Origin: Ananas comosus
Lineage: Eukaryota > Streptophyta > Magnoliopsida > Poales > Bromeliaceae
Assembly: GCF_001540865.1 (NCBI RefSeq)
Contig: NC_033623.1
Coordinates: 12,633,218 to 12,697,217, forward strand
DNA: 64,000 bases
Reading direction: 5' to 3'
Positions 38,581 through 50,454 of this stretch are shown here, piece after piece. The first letter of the stretch is position 1. Every line of letters starts with the position of its first letter. The position numbers and the translations under genes were made by a program. Under the pieces are notes generated by a model that saw only the letters and a program-made list of their open reading frames with translations, searched no databases and was not told the DNA's origin.

Positions 38581-38628
<48 letters not shown>
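38581..38628 (+). repeat. CT microsatellite in the leader of the OVATE gene
   Basis: About 23 CT units end 17 bases before the ATG at 38646. It probably belongs to the 5' UTR or core promoter. Confidence 0.85.
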
Positions 38629-38632
<4 letters not shown>

Positions 38633-38645
38633 TAGTAAGGGTTAG

Positions 38646-39287
38646 ATGAGGAAGCTCAAGTCCTCCTTCAAATCCTTCCAAGAAGCCATCACAAGCATAA
38701 AGCCTATGAACCCCATATGCATTCAAGAGTCTAGAACACACTCCTTTAGAGATGATGATCACAATTCCAACACCAACTGCATCTACTCCACCCCTTCCAC
38801 TTCCTCCTCATATGGCCTTTCCAAGCCCATCCATTTTACCCACAAACATACTAACCTAGAGGAGAATCTCCACAACCACGATTCCACCAACACACCCATG
38901 ACCCACGAGAGGTTCTTCTTCTCCCCCAGCAGTACCAAGTACATAATGGAGGAGTGGAAGAAGCTCGAAGTCGAAGCGGTCGCGGCGAATGCCGAGTTAT
39001 CTTTCTTCAAGGAGAGCGTGATAACTGCGATGGCGTCGGACGACCCGTACCAGGACTTTCGAGAGTCGATGAAGGAGATGGTGGAGGCGCACAGGCTGAA
39101 AGAGTGGCCGCAGCTAGAGGAGCTGCTGCATTGCTACTTGAGTTTGAATGAGAAGGAGACTCACAAGATTATAATACTTGCTTTTGTTGATTTGCTCATG
39201 CACATCATGTCCCGGGACAAAGAAGGCTTCTCCGCATCTTTCCCTCTGCCTCGACATGGATCTTTTGGGCAATATGATGAGTGTTAA
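38646..39287 (+). CDS. OFP: OVATE family protein (transcriptional repressor type)
   Basis: The intronless gene encodes 213 residues. The C-terminal part, about residues 122-187, is the OVATE domain: KESVITAMASDDPYQDF, SMKEMVEAHRL, WPQLEELLHCYLSLN, HKIIILAFVDLLMHI. The N-terminus is basic and Ser/Thr/His-rich (MRKLKSSFKSF), without other domains. OVATE family proteins are plant-specific, usually intronless, nuclear repressors that bind TALE homeodomain and TRM partners and affect organ shape; that role is known for the family, not shown here. Low-complexity N-terminus and length fit the OFP13/15/16-like group, but the exact member is uncertain. The ATG follows a CT-rich leader. Confidence 0.93.
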   Translation: MRKLKSSFKSFQEAITSIKPMNPICIQESRTHSFRDDDHNSNTNCIYSTPSTSSSYGLSKPIHFTHKHTNLEENLHNHDSTNTPMTHERFFFSPSSTKYIMEEWKKLEVEAVAANAELSFFKESVITAMASDDPYQDFRESMKEMVEAHRLKEWPQLEELLHCYLSLNEKETHKIIILAFVDLLMHIMSRDKEGFSASFPLPRHGSFGQYDEC

Positions 39288-41190
39288 CTTCTCCAACTGC
39301 TTAGCTTGATTAACTATTCTAGTATAGAAAGGGGAGGAGGAGAAGTGCCACGCCACGACTGCTCGCTTGGTCTTGCTGTCGGGTGTAGTGCTGATAGATG
39401 AAGTATTATCTAAACAGTGGTTCCATAAGGAAATATGATATTAAATTATCTTTACCACATTCTTTCTACAATTAAAGCAAGAGAACCTTATTGGAGCTTA
39501 CATGTTTTTGGATCTCAAAATTTTTATCGTTGCTTCTTAGCCCAACAAAAGTATAGGACTTCGTTTGTTCGTCAAACTATATATTGGAGCTGGCTATTAC
39601 TGAAAGTAGAATTAAGCAGAAGTATTACCAAACAAATACTAGTAAATAAGTTAAGCGAGTGCATCAAGCAGTGGTAGCACTTGCTATCGCCGCGTTACGA
39701 ATTGAACGTCTCTAAACTAAAGCACTAACATATGTAGAAGCCCTACACGACTGAACAGGCTATACGCCTAGTTTGTACTCTACATTTCCGCCATCCGATC
39801 GGTGAGACGATGGGTCGCAACTTCAGTCATTCGCTTGCATTAATCGGGAAGGAGCTAAGAGGTAAAAAAATTAACCACATTCTTTTTTCTTTTCCTTATC
39901 CAATTTAGAATAAAATATATAAGATTTATTCGAGTGCATGTTACGGCTATTAATTTCTAGCTAAGTCATGTACTTTCACTTCTTTATTTCTCGTACCAGT
40001 GTCATAACATATAATAATCTCATCTGCTAAAGTAGTTTGAAACCGGGGGCGGTAATTACTTGAACCGGAACGTGATCATGGCAACATCCAAAGGCCAGGA
40101 AAAATGAAAAGCGCCCAATAAAAGCAACGAAAGGTGGCACGGACGAGGGAATTTAAACTTGGACAAGGACCATGCACATTTGGCTCTCTGATTATTATTG
40201 ATCGATACCCTGTAGCTAGCGCTCGTCCTGTTCCCCACTGCTTCCCCATGTGAGCATGGTCCAAATTAAAGCGTGTCCACGTACGGTGTCCTCACCTGCA
40301 CCTCCAATTGCTCCTCTCCTCTCATCTCCTCTCCTCTCCTCTCCTCTCCTCTCCTCTCCTCTCCAGTTGAGAGGAGCTCCACATGCATCTGGAGCGGGAT
40401 GCAACAAACTGGGGCTACTACGCCTTTAAGCGGGGTGGTTGTTTGGCTGTGACGCCTTACCTAAACAGAATATTTTTTGATAGATTTAGATTTGGAGGGC
40501 GCAGTACTCACGTGTAATTTTCCGGCCATCAATACTCTGAACAATTTTTAAATTGTTCTCCTGTTTTTTTTTTCTTTTTTTTTCTTTTTAATAAAATAAA
40601 ATTCACTCAAAATATAAAATAATTAAGCTTTCAAATTGGAACCTCGAATATCAACTATAAAACTAGATCTTAGCCAACTATGGTAACTACTGTCAGTCGC
40701 TCGGAACAAATTTTGATGGCTCGTAATTAAGGAGCAACCGACACCTAAATTCGATGAATTTTGTTAAAGTTCTCAAAAATAAAGAAAAAAAATCTTAATA
40801 TGCATAGGAGGACTGAAATTAATTCTGGCCTTGTGCTTTAATACATATTATTATTATTATTATTATTATTTAAAAAATAGATCTAATAAAAAATTGACTT
40901 GGTAGTATATAGTAACAAGTTTATAGAATTTTAACTTAATTATTGCTAACTTTATTTTTCGGGTGGTCCACGGTTTATGATTCGTAATTATTTTCGCCAA
41001 GTCAGATGTATATTCCCCACTTAGGTATTGACGTACTGTAAACTATTTTGTTTTGTTTTGTTTTTTTTTTTAAGCTTACTGCGAGGCTCGATCACAACAT
41101 TCTCGCCGTATACAGATATTACTATTTTCATTTTTCCCTTAAAGCTGGGAACTCAATCACCCTATTTGTAGTAGAGAATCAAAATTTTTT

Positions 41191-41224
<34 letters not shown>

Positions 41225-41322
41225 GGGCTAAATTACAGCAATGTGTATTTCAGATTGGGCCGCTGATTATAATGTTTTCACTAACACTGAATCTAAACCT
41301 AGGTCACTAACATTTTTTTTCT
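39288..41322. other. gene-free region with simple repeats
   Basis: It includes a CTCCT pentanucleotide tract (about 40315-40363), a TTA tract (40848-40870) and a TG tract (about 41198-41223). No gene is recognised. Confidence 0.45.
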
Positions 41323-42295
41323 TAGGTATTATTTGATTCGAGAATAAGTAAAAAGTGACTATTTTAGAGATAGATATAAATTAAGGTATATAAGCGGGGA
41401 TTAGATCAATTTTGTGTTTGGATAAAAATTGGGTTATTTCTGGAAATAAAAAAAATAACGTTTGGTTAGATAAGATGGAATAAGAAAGATAATAGGTTTT
41501 ATAAATAAAAAATAATAATATTATCCTTTTATTATATTTGAATTTAAATTTTTAAAATTTTAAATATATATTTTTAAATTTAAAATTTTAACTTTGAAAT
41601 TTCAAATTTTGAAATTTAAAATCTCAAATTTTAAATTCAAAATTTTAAATTTTAAATTTCAAACTTTAAATTTAAGATCAAATTTAAATTTGAAAAATAT
41701 AAAATATAAAATTTTAAATTTCAAAATTAAAATATCAAAATTTAATTTTAAAATTTAAAATTTAAAATTATAAACTTTAATTTTGAGATTATAAATTATA
41801 AATTTTAAAAATTTAAATTTTTAATTTTTAAAATAAGAATAGGGATGGGAACAATTAATAAAAATAATTTATTATAATAAATTTATAAATTTTTTTAAAA
41901 TTCTACTTAAACTTAAATTTAATAAAAAGAATTTATTATAATATTTAAATATAATTTACTATAAATTTTATTATAATATTTAAATATAAATAATATGTAT
42001 TAATATAGTACAATTAATAATTTTATAATAAAATAATGTATTATAATATATAACATAATATATTTATATAATTTAGTTTTAATTCAATTTATAATTTTAA
42101 TTAAGTTTGAAATTAAGTATTGAAGTAGTGCTATTCCACCAAAATGGTGGAATAGCAAATCCCTTGTTATTCCGGAATAACCAGGAATAGCAAGATTTGA
42201 TCGGAATAAAATATTCCAACTAAATTTCATCCCGTTTGGCGGAATAGCGGGGATAACTTTCGTTATGCCCGCTTATCCCCCAACCATATATACTA
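41323..42295. repeat. AT-only palindromic region with GTTTGGCGGAATAG end
   Basis: From about 41520 to 41860 the sequence is almost only AAATTT/TTTAAAATTT permutations, self-complementary at many registers. The right part (42120-42290: ATTCCGGAATAACC, GTTTGGCGGAATAGCG) resembles the end of the element at 28660-28830, so this may be one large decayed transposon. Confidence 0.5.
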
Positions 42296-43132
42296 GACAT
42301 TTATTCTATCGGGCCTAATGTCCAACTTTAATAATTAAATCAGGGGATTTCATAACCATTCTGACTAATTTGGGCTACTGGGCCTATTATATTTGCAGAT
42401 CTCATCCTTACTGTACTTTTAAAAGTTTTTTTTTTGGTTTCCATTTGGTAATACTGATCTCCAGTAGAGCGCATGACAAATAAAGTAATTTTAAAGTTTG
42501 TTACCACGAGTGCGCAAACAGAAATAAAAACGCGGAACGTAAAGTAAGCAAACAACAAATAGAAAAAAATAAATAAATATAAAAATTTACATGAAAATTT
42601 TTTTGCAGAAAAAAACACTACGGGCCAAGAAGAAAAGAGCTTCACTATGAAAAAAAGAGTACAATATTTTGGAGATTACAAACGCTGCATTACGTCTAGG
42701 GTAAAAGAGAAAAAGAAAATTTCTTAGTAGGTTCTTTATTATCGGATCAGATCTGTACCACGGGGTGCGGAGTCCCCTGCACTCTCCGGTAGATATCAGT
42801 GGTGGGTTATGAGCTCAAACCACCATACACACCCATTTTTTTTTCACAATTCACTTTTTCTAAAAATCTATTCGCACCACGGAATTGTCACCAAATCGGG
42901 AGTCCAAAATCAAAATCGATAACCAAATTTCGAGACATCTCTAACAAGTTCTTGCTACACATGAAGCAATAATTAGATTCTAAGACTTAGTTGCTAAAAT
43001 TCTAATTAGGTACTTTTCCTATGCAGATTGCACAACACTGCATCTCATCATAGACCAAATAAGCTCTTAGTGTGCTCCAGTAATCTCGAGCCGCATTCAT
43101 AGTTACATTAGAATTCTTCGATTTTTTTTTTT
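42296..43132. other. gene-free region
   Basis: No gene or clear element is seen. Short frames lack domains. Confidence 0.4.
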
Positions 43133-43960
43133 TAGTTAATTGCATACAACTCCTTATAAATATAGCGGATTGTAAATATATTCCTACAAAATTCAACTTT
43201 TTTATGTTATTTCTGAAAAAATTCTAATATTTTTAAATATGCCTATACTGTTAGGATCCGCTAAAAAAATTTAGTTAACTATAGTTAAAATACTTAATCT
43301 TATTTAATCAAGGAGATAAATTGATATTTTTATCCTTCTTATAGTATATATTCTTCTCTCAATCAAAACTCTAATATTGAAAACTCTTCTTCCTCTTCCT
43401 CGTTCTCTCTTCCCTTCGTACTAGTTTCGAACTTGTAAGTAGAATTTCTCCGTCTTCATTTATCTACGATGCGTGTTGTTTCGCCTATGTCAAATGCTTA
43501 TTGCTTCTTCATTCAATTTACTCTATAGTTTTTTTTTTCTTATTTTGCTCAAAAAAGGATTTTTAAAAGAAAAAGTGAGTGAAGAGATTAAAATAATGGT
43601 GAATTGAGTTGGGTTTAAAAAGGACAAAGATGATAATTGAAAATTTTGTTGGGAGATATTTCTACACAATCATAGTAATTGAGGCTTTTGGAAGAATATA
43701 TATGCATGTGATGACAAAATTAACAATTTTACTTATCTGTTGTTAAAAAATAAACAACGCTTTAAAATTAACAAACCAAAAGGACACCGACTATCCCTAG
43801 CGCAAGTGGCAAAGGGCTTCTTGGTTGGTACCCAAGATCCAAGTTCGAATCCTAATTGATTCACATTTCCAACTAAGTTTATTTCTAAATGAAATAAACG
43901 AAGTTAAACTTTATAAAAATATATTTATAATTTACTATATTTATAGTGCAGTTAACCCTT
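43133..43960. mobile_element. family-D element (D2) carrying a SINE
   Basis: The left arm is AGTTAATTGCATACAACTCC...ATATTCCTACAAAATTCAAC; the right arm is its complement ending TGCAGTTAACCC. The core (43380-43620, CTTCCTCTTCCTCG, ACGATGCGTGTTGTTTCGCC) is shared in reverse orientation with D3. A SINE sits at 43786-43905. Confidence 0.75.
43786..43905 (+). mobile_element. tRNA-derived SINE (S8), tail truncated
   Basis: It has ACTATCCCTAGCGCAAGTGG (A-box-like), CAAGTTCGAATCC (B-box) and TTTATTTCTAAATGAAATAAACGAAG, where it stops before the hairpin. It lies inside family-D element D2. Confidence 0.8.
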
Positions 43961-45084
43961 CTTTTTTTTTTTTTTGACTGTACAATTATTTTGCAAAATT
44001 TACAAATGTTCTCGCTGGGGAGGAGACGTCGCATTCTTCTCCAGCCTTGTATGTCACTAGTTGTCCCTTTGTCCCTTCTCAGTGCAAAGCTAAAGCTTCA
44101 TGATGCCCTCTCCTTTATGAGCTCACCATGTAGGTGGACACTGTTGAGCCACTACTTTAACATGGAAAAATATCAGAGGCGCCATTAATTGATCTTCTTT
44201 TGGTGAAGAAGACACGTAAAAAACCTGAGGTGGGGGAGTTTCTAAATTTTAACCTGCGCTCTTTATCATTGACCGCTCAATTTTTATTCACTACTTATAA
44301 CAGTTAACACCAGTGGTAGTTTTGGTGAAACTTGGTACTATTCTCCTCTACGGGCCAATTCGTACTGTGTTCAGTGTGTTGGCGCGCATCGAAAAGAATA
44401 TACCTTTTTATACCTTTTTACTCGATATATTTGTTGATACTTTTCTTCTCCATAGGCCAATTTGTACTGTGTTGGTGCATATCGGAAAGAATAAATATCT
44501 TTCTATGATAATTGTACGTGCAAATGTACGTAATAATTATTTTACTTTATTTAAAATTAATATAAACTTATATAATTTATTTATTTAAAAATTTGCAATA
44601 AAAATTATTATTTTAAAAATTTATATGTTACATTTTATTAAAAAAAAGTTGTAATATTTTTTTATATTTTTCGATTTCTAATGAATCCAAATTTTAAGTA
44701 TGTGTTTTAAACTAAAAGCATCAAGATTTAAATGACATTTATTTCAAATTTTAAAATTAAATTTGGATCCAATATATATAATTAAATATTTTTAATTGTT
44801 AATTCAAATTTTATATCAAAAATTAAATTTAATTTATGATTTAAACTCAAATTTTAATTTTAATATAAAATAGATGATCATAACTGTTCGGTCTTATTTG
44901 AAATATTTTTTAATAAATTGATCATAACCATTCTTAGGGAATATTCTTTTATTGCTTTTTTATTCAGTCTGTCATTACTATACGCTTTTATATATAGTAA
45001 GTATAGATTTATTGACAGATGGATAAAAATGTACTTGAAAATATGTAGAATTTAATACGAATATTAGTACATTTTTGGCGCATA
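43961..45084. other. gene-free AT-rich region
   Basis: A near-direct repeat lies at about 44334-44500 (CTCCTCTACGGGCCAATTCG and CTCCATAGGCCAATTTG, each followed by TACTGTGTT). No gene is recognised. Confidence 0.4.
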
Positions 45085-45455
45085 TTATTGATAAAAAAGT
45101 ACAGAACTTATCTGAAATATAGGTTATTTTGAATTGGCTATCCAACCTTAATTTCAAAATTTTAATTTTACTATCCAACCTTTCAATTTATTTAATTTGA
45201 GCTAGCAAATGACATTTTCATTTCAAATTTTGAGTACATCATGTATCTTAGAGTTGTAGTTAGTATACATAGTTTATACACTCGCAATTATAAATTCATA
45301 AAAGTAAGTAATTGGTTTACATTTCAAAATCAAAGTATGATGAACTTGACTCCTATAAATTGAAAGATTAGATAATAAAATCAAAATTTTGAAAAAATAG
45401 ATAATTGATCAAAATGATTTATAGTTCAAATAAGTTATATATGTTTTTATCTATA
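45085..45455. mobile_element. family-E inverted-repeat element
   Basis: The left arm (AAAAAAGTACAGAACTTATC, TTGGCTATCCAACC, AATTTCAAAATTTTAATTTT) is complementary to the right arm (AAAATCAAAATTTTGAAAAAATAG, AAATAAGTTATATATGTTTTT). Relatives lie at 11036-11400 and 9215-9320. Confidence 0.65.
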
Positions 45456-45537
45456 TATATATATATATATATATATAAATTTAATTTTGCTATATAATCC
45501 TAAAGTAGTTTGTAAATAGGTATCTAAATAAATATAT

Positions 45538-45770
45538 AGATATAGAACTATGCTCCTATACTATTGACTTGGTGTTATTAGGTTTTCGGTCTTTAGATGA
45601 AGGGATATACTGCTAGGCTTATAATAGTCTCCTAGTATTGAGTGGGCGGTTGGTTAAATAGTATAATTTAATTGGTGAAAATGGTCAAAAAAATAAATGT
45701 AATGGCGAAAAATTTGATAGAGCGCGCCAACTGTTTGATAATATCGGTAGTATAGTAACCGTACTCTATA
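45538..45770. mobile_element. family-B element (B14)
   Basis: The tips (CTATGCTCCTATACTATTGAC left, AATATCGGTAGTATAGTAACC right) and the body TTGAGTGGGCGGTTGGTTAAATAG identify family B. The right terminus is followed by TA. Confidence 0.7.
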
Positions 45771-48269
45771 GGCGATATATATTTGAGCAGAGCACTCAAA
45801 AGCTACACCTGCACTCAAATAAGTGTACACTCATGGGAATAAAAATTTAGCAAAAATATATGGAGATTCCCTCGCCTATAGAAAATTATGAAACAGCCCT
45901 CTCAATTTTAACGATTTTCATTGCCACCTCCTAAACTTTCAATTCTTTTTATTTGTTATCTAATTAGTTAAGTTATAATTGTTGTTGAAATTTAATAACT
46001 CTATGAGCTATAAATTGTTAATTATTTTTTACTTTATTTGCTTAAAACCGATCAAAATTATTAAAGTTAACAGAACCTATAATCTATTTGATAACATGTT
46101 CTCAATTACAACAAATCTTAGGTTGAGAGGATGTTGATCCAAAAAATTAAAATGAAAGGGCTACTTCAAAATGGCTTGTAGGTGGGAAAAAAAAATCGAA
46201 TCGGATATGAATGGGGATAATGCTCAATTCATATTCATATGTACATTCTTTTCATCGGATTCGGAGACCGGATAATATCCGATCCACTTTGATCTACTTA
46301 GGGCATGTTTGGTTCATAATGAAAATAGAAATAGAAAATGCAATTGAATTGCATTGAAATTAAAATCAAGTTACTGATGATTGTCTAACGTACGAGACGA
46401 AGAATGTAATGATTGATATACGAGGTTTTAAGTTTGCAGCGTGGTTCATTATATTTCCGACCCAAGTTATTGCTATATGAACATAACCTTTTTTTTCCTT
46501 TAGAAAAGTGGATACACTGAGGCTTCATTTATCATAGTTACTTTCTTATTTGTTAAATAAAATTTTTATATAAAATAGTATAAGAAATAATGATGGATTA
46601 CTTGTAATTTTTATGTCTAAGGTGTTTATTTCACAATAAGAAATAATTATTTGAAAATAGTTTCTTTTAGCTTCCCATTTTTTTTTTGAACAAGTTGTTT
46701 ATTCATCGTTGGACCGAAATGCTAAGCATTGCAAGCTAATAGACAATAATAACAAAAAAAAAAAGAAGAAGAGAATGGTCTATACTTTAAATTATAATAT
46801 CTACGATCAAGTTTTTAATTCTTGGATATATGTAATTTACTACTCGGAGTCTTAAATTTAATAATAAATAAAATTTATTTATTATCGTAGCAAAGATGAA
46901 CTCCAACTCCGCAACTTTTAGTCGATCGCCTTTAGAAAATCTCAAAGGGCCACTTCACCTACTCACAAAATAAGTAAATAAATAAATAAATTTGAAGATG
47001 ATTCCATCCGCGTAGGATGGCTATGGACGTATGCGCTTCGTGGTCAAATCATCCTACTCATCCTCTCCAAAAAGCTTACACAAAGACAAAGAATTTTAGG
47101 TGGAGAGAGTTACAAAGCACTCCATCCTTTACCCATATTATCCAATCACCTTGACTTGGACGTAATGGCCAAGCTGTTGATGTTGAATGCTACATATCTC
47201 CGCTTTCCAATAGAAAAAATATTTTGTATTTTTTTGAAATATTATTATTCTTAATTATAGTTTCATAATCTAATTATAAATTTGTCATTTAAAAAAAAAA
47301 TAAAAAATGTTGGTACATTAGCACAGTAATTAATAGTGCTGTTCGAGATAAAAAGCAATCTACTACACTCCACTGAATCCATGATTGATAATTTGATATT
47401 GGACGCGCAGTAATAAGTTCATGGCGTGGTGGAGATTCAATGATTGGATCCGTATAGCACTAGCTAGTGTAAGATTCAACTATCCAAAGTTGAATGCTTT
47501 AATTTATGCTAAAAAGTCATATAAATATATATATATATATATATATCTGCGTAAGCAATATTATTGCTCCTTGAAGCTCAATTATATTTTTAGAATTAAT
47601 GTTCATTGATAAGTCGGAATTATATACACAGCTTGTGATTGACAATTAATGTTTAAAAAGTCGATGTTTTGAGAATATTAATTCTAGAAGATAAGTTTGA
47701 AAAACCGGCGGACCAATAGCTGTCGTCATGGTAGGTCATACGACTATTTTGAAGAATGTATTTATGCAAAAAGAAGGAAAAAAAAAGAAAAAGAAAATAT
47801 TCACTACTTTGGCAAAGCCATAAATTAAGCTAATGCTTATGTAAACATTGTAGACGTATGACCAAACACTTCATTATTTCATACAGTTACTCCCAACTTC
47901 AAAGGTGAGCATCAAGATGAGCCTAAAGAACTCAAACACCTAAGTAATTGAAATTTTTGTACTTCAAAATTCACTTTTGCGACGCCAAAATATCAATCGG
48001 AAAACCAATAAGAACAAGAATTGGAGATACTAATTAATATAGTATATAGATATGTATAATCATAAACAACAGATAAGATAAAGCCTCAAAATTTTTGATG
48101 AGATCGATGATCCGCATGACTCATACAGAAGCAAAAGTTTACACTCTCTGGAGCACTTATTTCCAACACAAACATACAGAAATCTCAGAGATCGACAACA
48201 ACAGCTTAATTACTTACCATGCATCATCTTTACACACAATATATACACTAATTATTTTTTTTTTAAGTT
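45771..48269. other. gene-free region downstream of the HMA gene
   Basis: A half MITE starts at about 46308 (TTAGGGCATGTTTGGTTCAT) without a clear right end. The last few hundred bases before 48270 probably hold the 3' UTR of the HMA gene. Nothing else is seen. Confidence 0.4.
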
Positions 48270-49764
48270 TTACAAGATGGCGCATGAGTTCGGGTTCTCC
48301 TCGGCGCTCCGGACGAAGTAATGCGTCGTCATCGGCGGATTATAAGCCCTGTATTCATTGACAAGCTCATAAACAATTGGTTGGTAAGGATGATCTTTCT
48401 TTTTCTCAGCTTCTTCCTTCTTAGGCTCTGCTTCCTTTTTGGGCTCCTCCTCCTTCTTGGGCTCCCCCTCCTTCTTGGGCTCTTCTTTTTTGGGCTCCTC
48501 CTCCTTCTTGGGCTCTTCCTTCTTGGGCTCTTCTTTCTTGGGCTCCTCCTTCTTGGGCTCATCCTTCTTCTCTTCGTTCTTCTCGGGCTCCTTCGCCGGC
48601 CCCACCGAGACGATGTTGGTGGGCCAGAATTTTCGCAGTTTGCTCACGACGTCGACCGGGTCGACCGATCCGATCAGCGTCATCTTCTTCTCCTTCATGT
48701 CCATTGCAATGGAATCAATCCCTGCGAGATGAAACAAGTCGCAATTATATATACAAACAAGCAATTTTTTCTATAAAATAAATTGTAATAATTTTCATGG
48801 TATATTTTCTTTTTATTTGTCATACGTACCATGAAGGGTGGAAACGGCCTTCATTGCCTTCTGTTTGTCCTTGTCATCATGCAAATCCAACTTCACTACT
48901 ATTTTCTGTAAGGAAATGGGAGCAGTTGCTTTCGAAGTTGGTAAATTTTCAATGAGGAGATAAACAATACGATTCTCCCAATAAGAACTCGAGCAAATAT
49001 AGAAAGTGATGTGTTTGAGAGAGAGAGAGATACATAACCTGTACGTCGCAAACTTCTAAGATAAGAGTAAGGAATGTGACATAGCTCATAGATGTTTAAT
49101 TTTTGGACTTTGCTACATCGATCTAAAAGTAAATAAATGAAGAACATGTACGACTACCGACAATCTCTAGCAGTTTGATATATTAGTGTTCGAAGTCTCG
49201 AGTTCGAAATTTAATTATTTTATATTTTTACTTAAGTTTATTTTTTTTAAAAAAATAAATAAACTATCTTAATTTCTCAACAAAAAAAAAACAAAGTAGA
49301 ACTAATTTTTTTTCTTTTTTTCTTTTTTTCAATTTAGAGCTTGACTCGTGACACTCATTTTCAGAGTCTTACCACCAGAAATTCAGTAATTTCGCTCAGC
49401 ACATTCACAAGTATATATGATCCACAACTGAAATATATGGTGGAAATTAATAAATATAATCCGAGCATGGTAAAGCAAACATTTATCAATGTTCTTAAAA
49501 AAGAAAAGCTAATAAGATCTTGCTTGCTTTCGAATGTCTAAAGAGCAAAGAGTAATTAAGAAACTGCCGTGATAAAACCATCAATAAACAGATCAACAAA
49601 ATGAGATGAAACTTACGTGAACTGCTAGACTATGTAACACTAGCTAGGAATATATATATTCATTCTCATTTAAAGTTGGGAAAAGAGATGCCTATAGCCC
49701 AAGCCATAGCCATTCCTTTAGAATAGAATCACTGATGCATTGAAAGGAATCCAAACTAACACCC

Positions 49765-49796
<32 letters not shown>

Positions 49797-49811
49797 ACAT
49801 CTCACCTTCAT
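48270..49811 (-). CDS. HIPP: heavy-metal-associated (HMA) domain protein with CaaX end
   Basis: Coding exons in transcript order: 49811-49806 (only ATG AAG), 48905-48830, 48721-48270; together 177 residues. Residues 1-67 form an HMA-like fold: [20 protein letters not shown], then [18 protein letters not shown] and [13 protein letters not shown]. The metal-binding CxxC of classical HMA domains is missing (LDLHDDKDK in its place), so copper-type binding is doubtful. A Lys/Glu/Pro-rich repeat (KKEEP units) follows at about 77-128, then a conserved-looking tail with [19 protein letters not shown], and finally CAIL, a CaaX box with Leu that favours geranylgeranylation and membrane attachment. These traits fit plant HIPPs, from memory nearest to HIPP39-like proteins. 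Exon 1 is placed by AGATCAG-ATGAAG-GTGAG and is the least certain part. Confidence 0.88.
49153..49288 (+). mobile_element. diverged SINE copy inside an HMA-gene intron (S15)
   Basis: CTACCGACAATCTCTAGCAG, CTCGAGTTCGAAATTTAATT and TTACTTAAGTTTATTTTTTTT follow the order of the SINE family. It lies in the first intron of the HMA gene on the opposite strand. Confidence 0.5.
49764..49791. repeat. CA microsatellite in HMA gene intron 1
   Basis: About 14 CA units lie just past the first exon, inside intron 1, on the minus-strand gene. A GA tract (49861-49886) lies upstream of the start codon. Confidence 0.9.
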
Positions 49812-49925
49812 CTGATCTTAAGAAACTCTTCCCAAAGTGCGTGGTCGAAGAATGTTTAAAGAGAGAGAGAGAGAGAGAGAGAGAGAAGGGAAAGTGTCTG
49901 AGTGTGGGTGTGGGGGATAAAAAGG

Positions 49926-49979
49926 AGTGGGTGTAGAGGAGTCGCAATTTGGTATGTGGGAATTAAAGAAAATAAAAAA

Positions 49980-50015
<36 letters not shown>

Positions 50016-50059
50016 NAGTGGGTGTAGAGGAGTCGCAATTTGGTATGTGGGTATTAAAG

Positions 50060-50061
<2 letters not shown>
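49926..50061. repeat. duplicated segment around a single N (probable assembly artefact)
   Basis: The same segment of about 43 bases (GTGGGTGTAGAGGAGTCGC, AATTTGGTATGTGGG, ATTAAAG) occurs at 49927-49968 and 50018-50059, separated by a GA tract and the N at 50016. It lies in the probable promoter of the HMA gene. Confidence 0.85.

Positions 50062-50121
<60 letters not shown>
50060..50121. repeat. TA then GA microsatellite
   Basis: About 10 TA units are followed by about 21 GA units upstream of the HMA gene. Confidence 0.9.
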
Positions 50122-50128
<7 letters not shown>

Positions 50129-50454
50129 TGGAGAAACCGCTGGGGCTTCTCTCTCTCCTCTCCGCTTTATTCGTCGTGGCTTCCAGCCCGCGTACGTCTC
50201 ACGCATCCTTTAATCGATTTCGTCGCGTCCCACAGAAAACTTTTTCCTGCACTTGGTCTTCCACGTGCATCATTTGTGAGCCTGCTGTCAGGACTCAGCA
50301 AATTTACTATACAATTTGACTCCTTAGTCTAACTTCGCGAGCGGAGCTGGTTCGAGCAGAAAAGCGGATGCCGCACGGACTTTATAAATAAAAATACTAA
50401 GACCGTGACACTGCGCACTGAACTATAGAAAATTTTTATATATATATAAAAATA
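50122..50454. other. GC-richer stretch without a gene
   Basis: 50125-50340 has frames of 69 and 130 codons, but these extend from the microsatellite and have no domain. Confidence 0.4.

Noticed and set aside
48321..48776. Plus-strand Leu-rich open frame
   Set aside because: It is the antisense of the Lys/Glu repeat in the HMA gene; the minus strand has the spliced, recognisable protein.
49856..50332. Several open frames across GA microsatellites
   Set aside because: Arg-Glu or Ser-Leu runs from simple repeats, one of them through an N; no domain.
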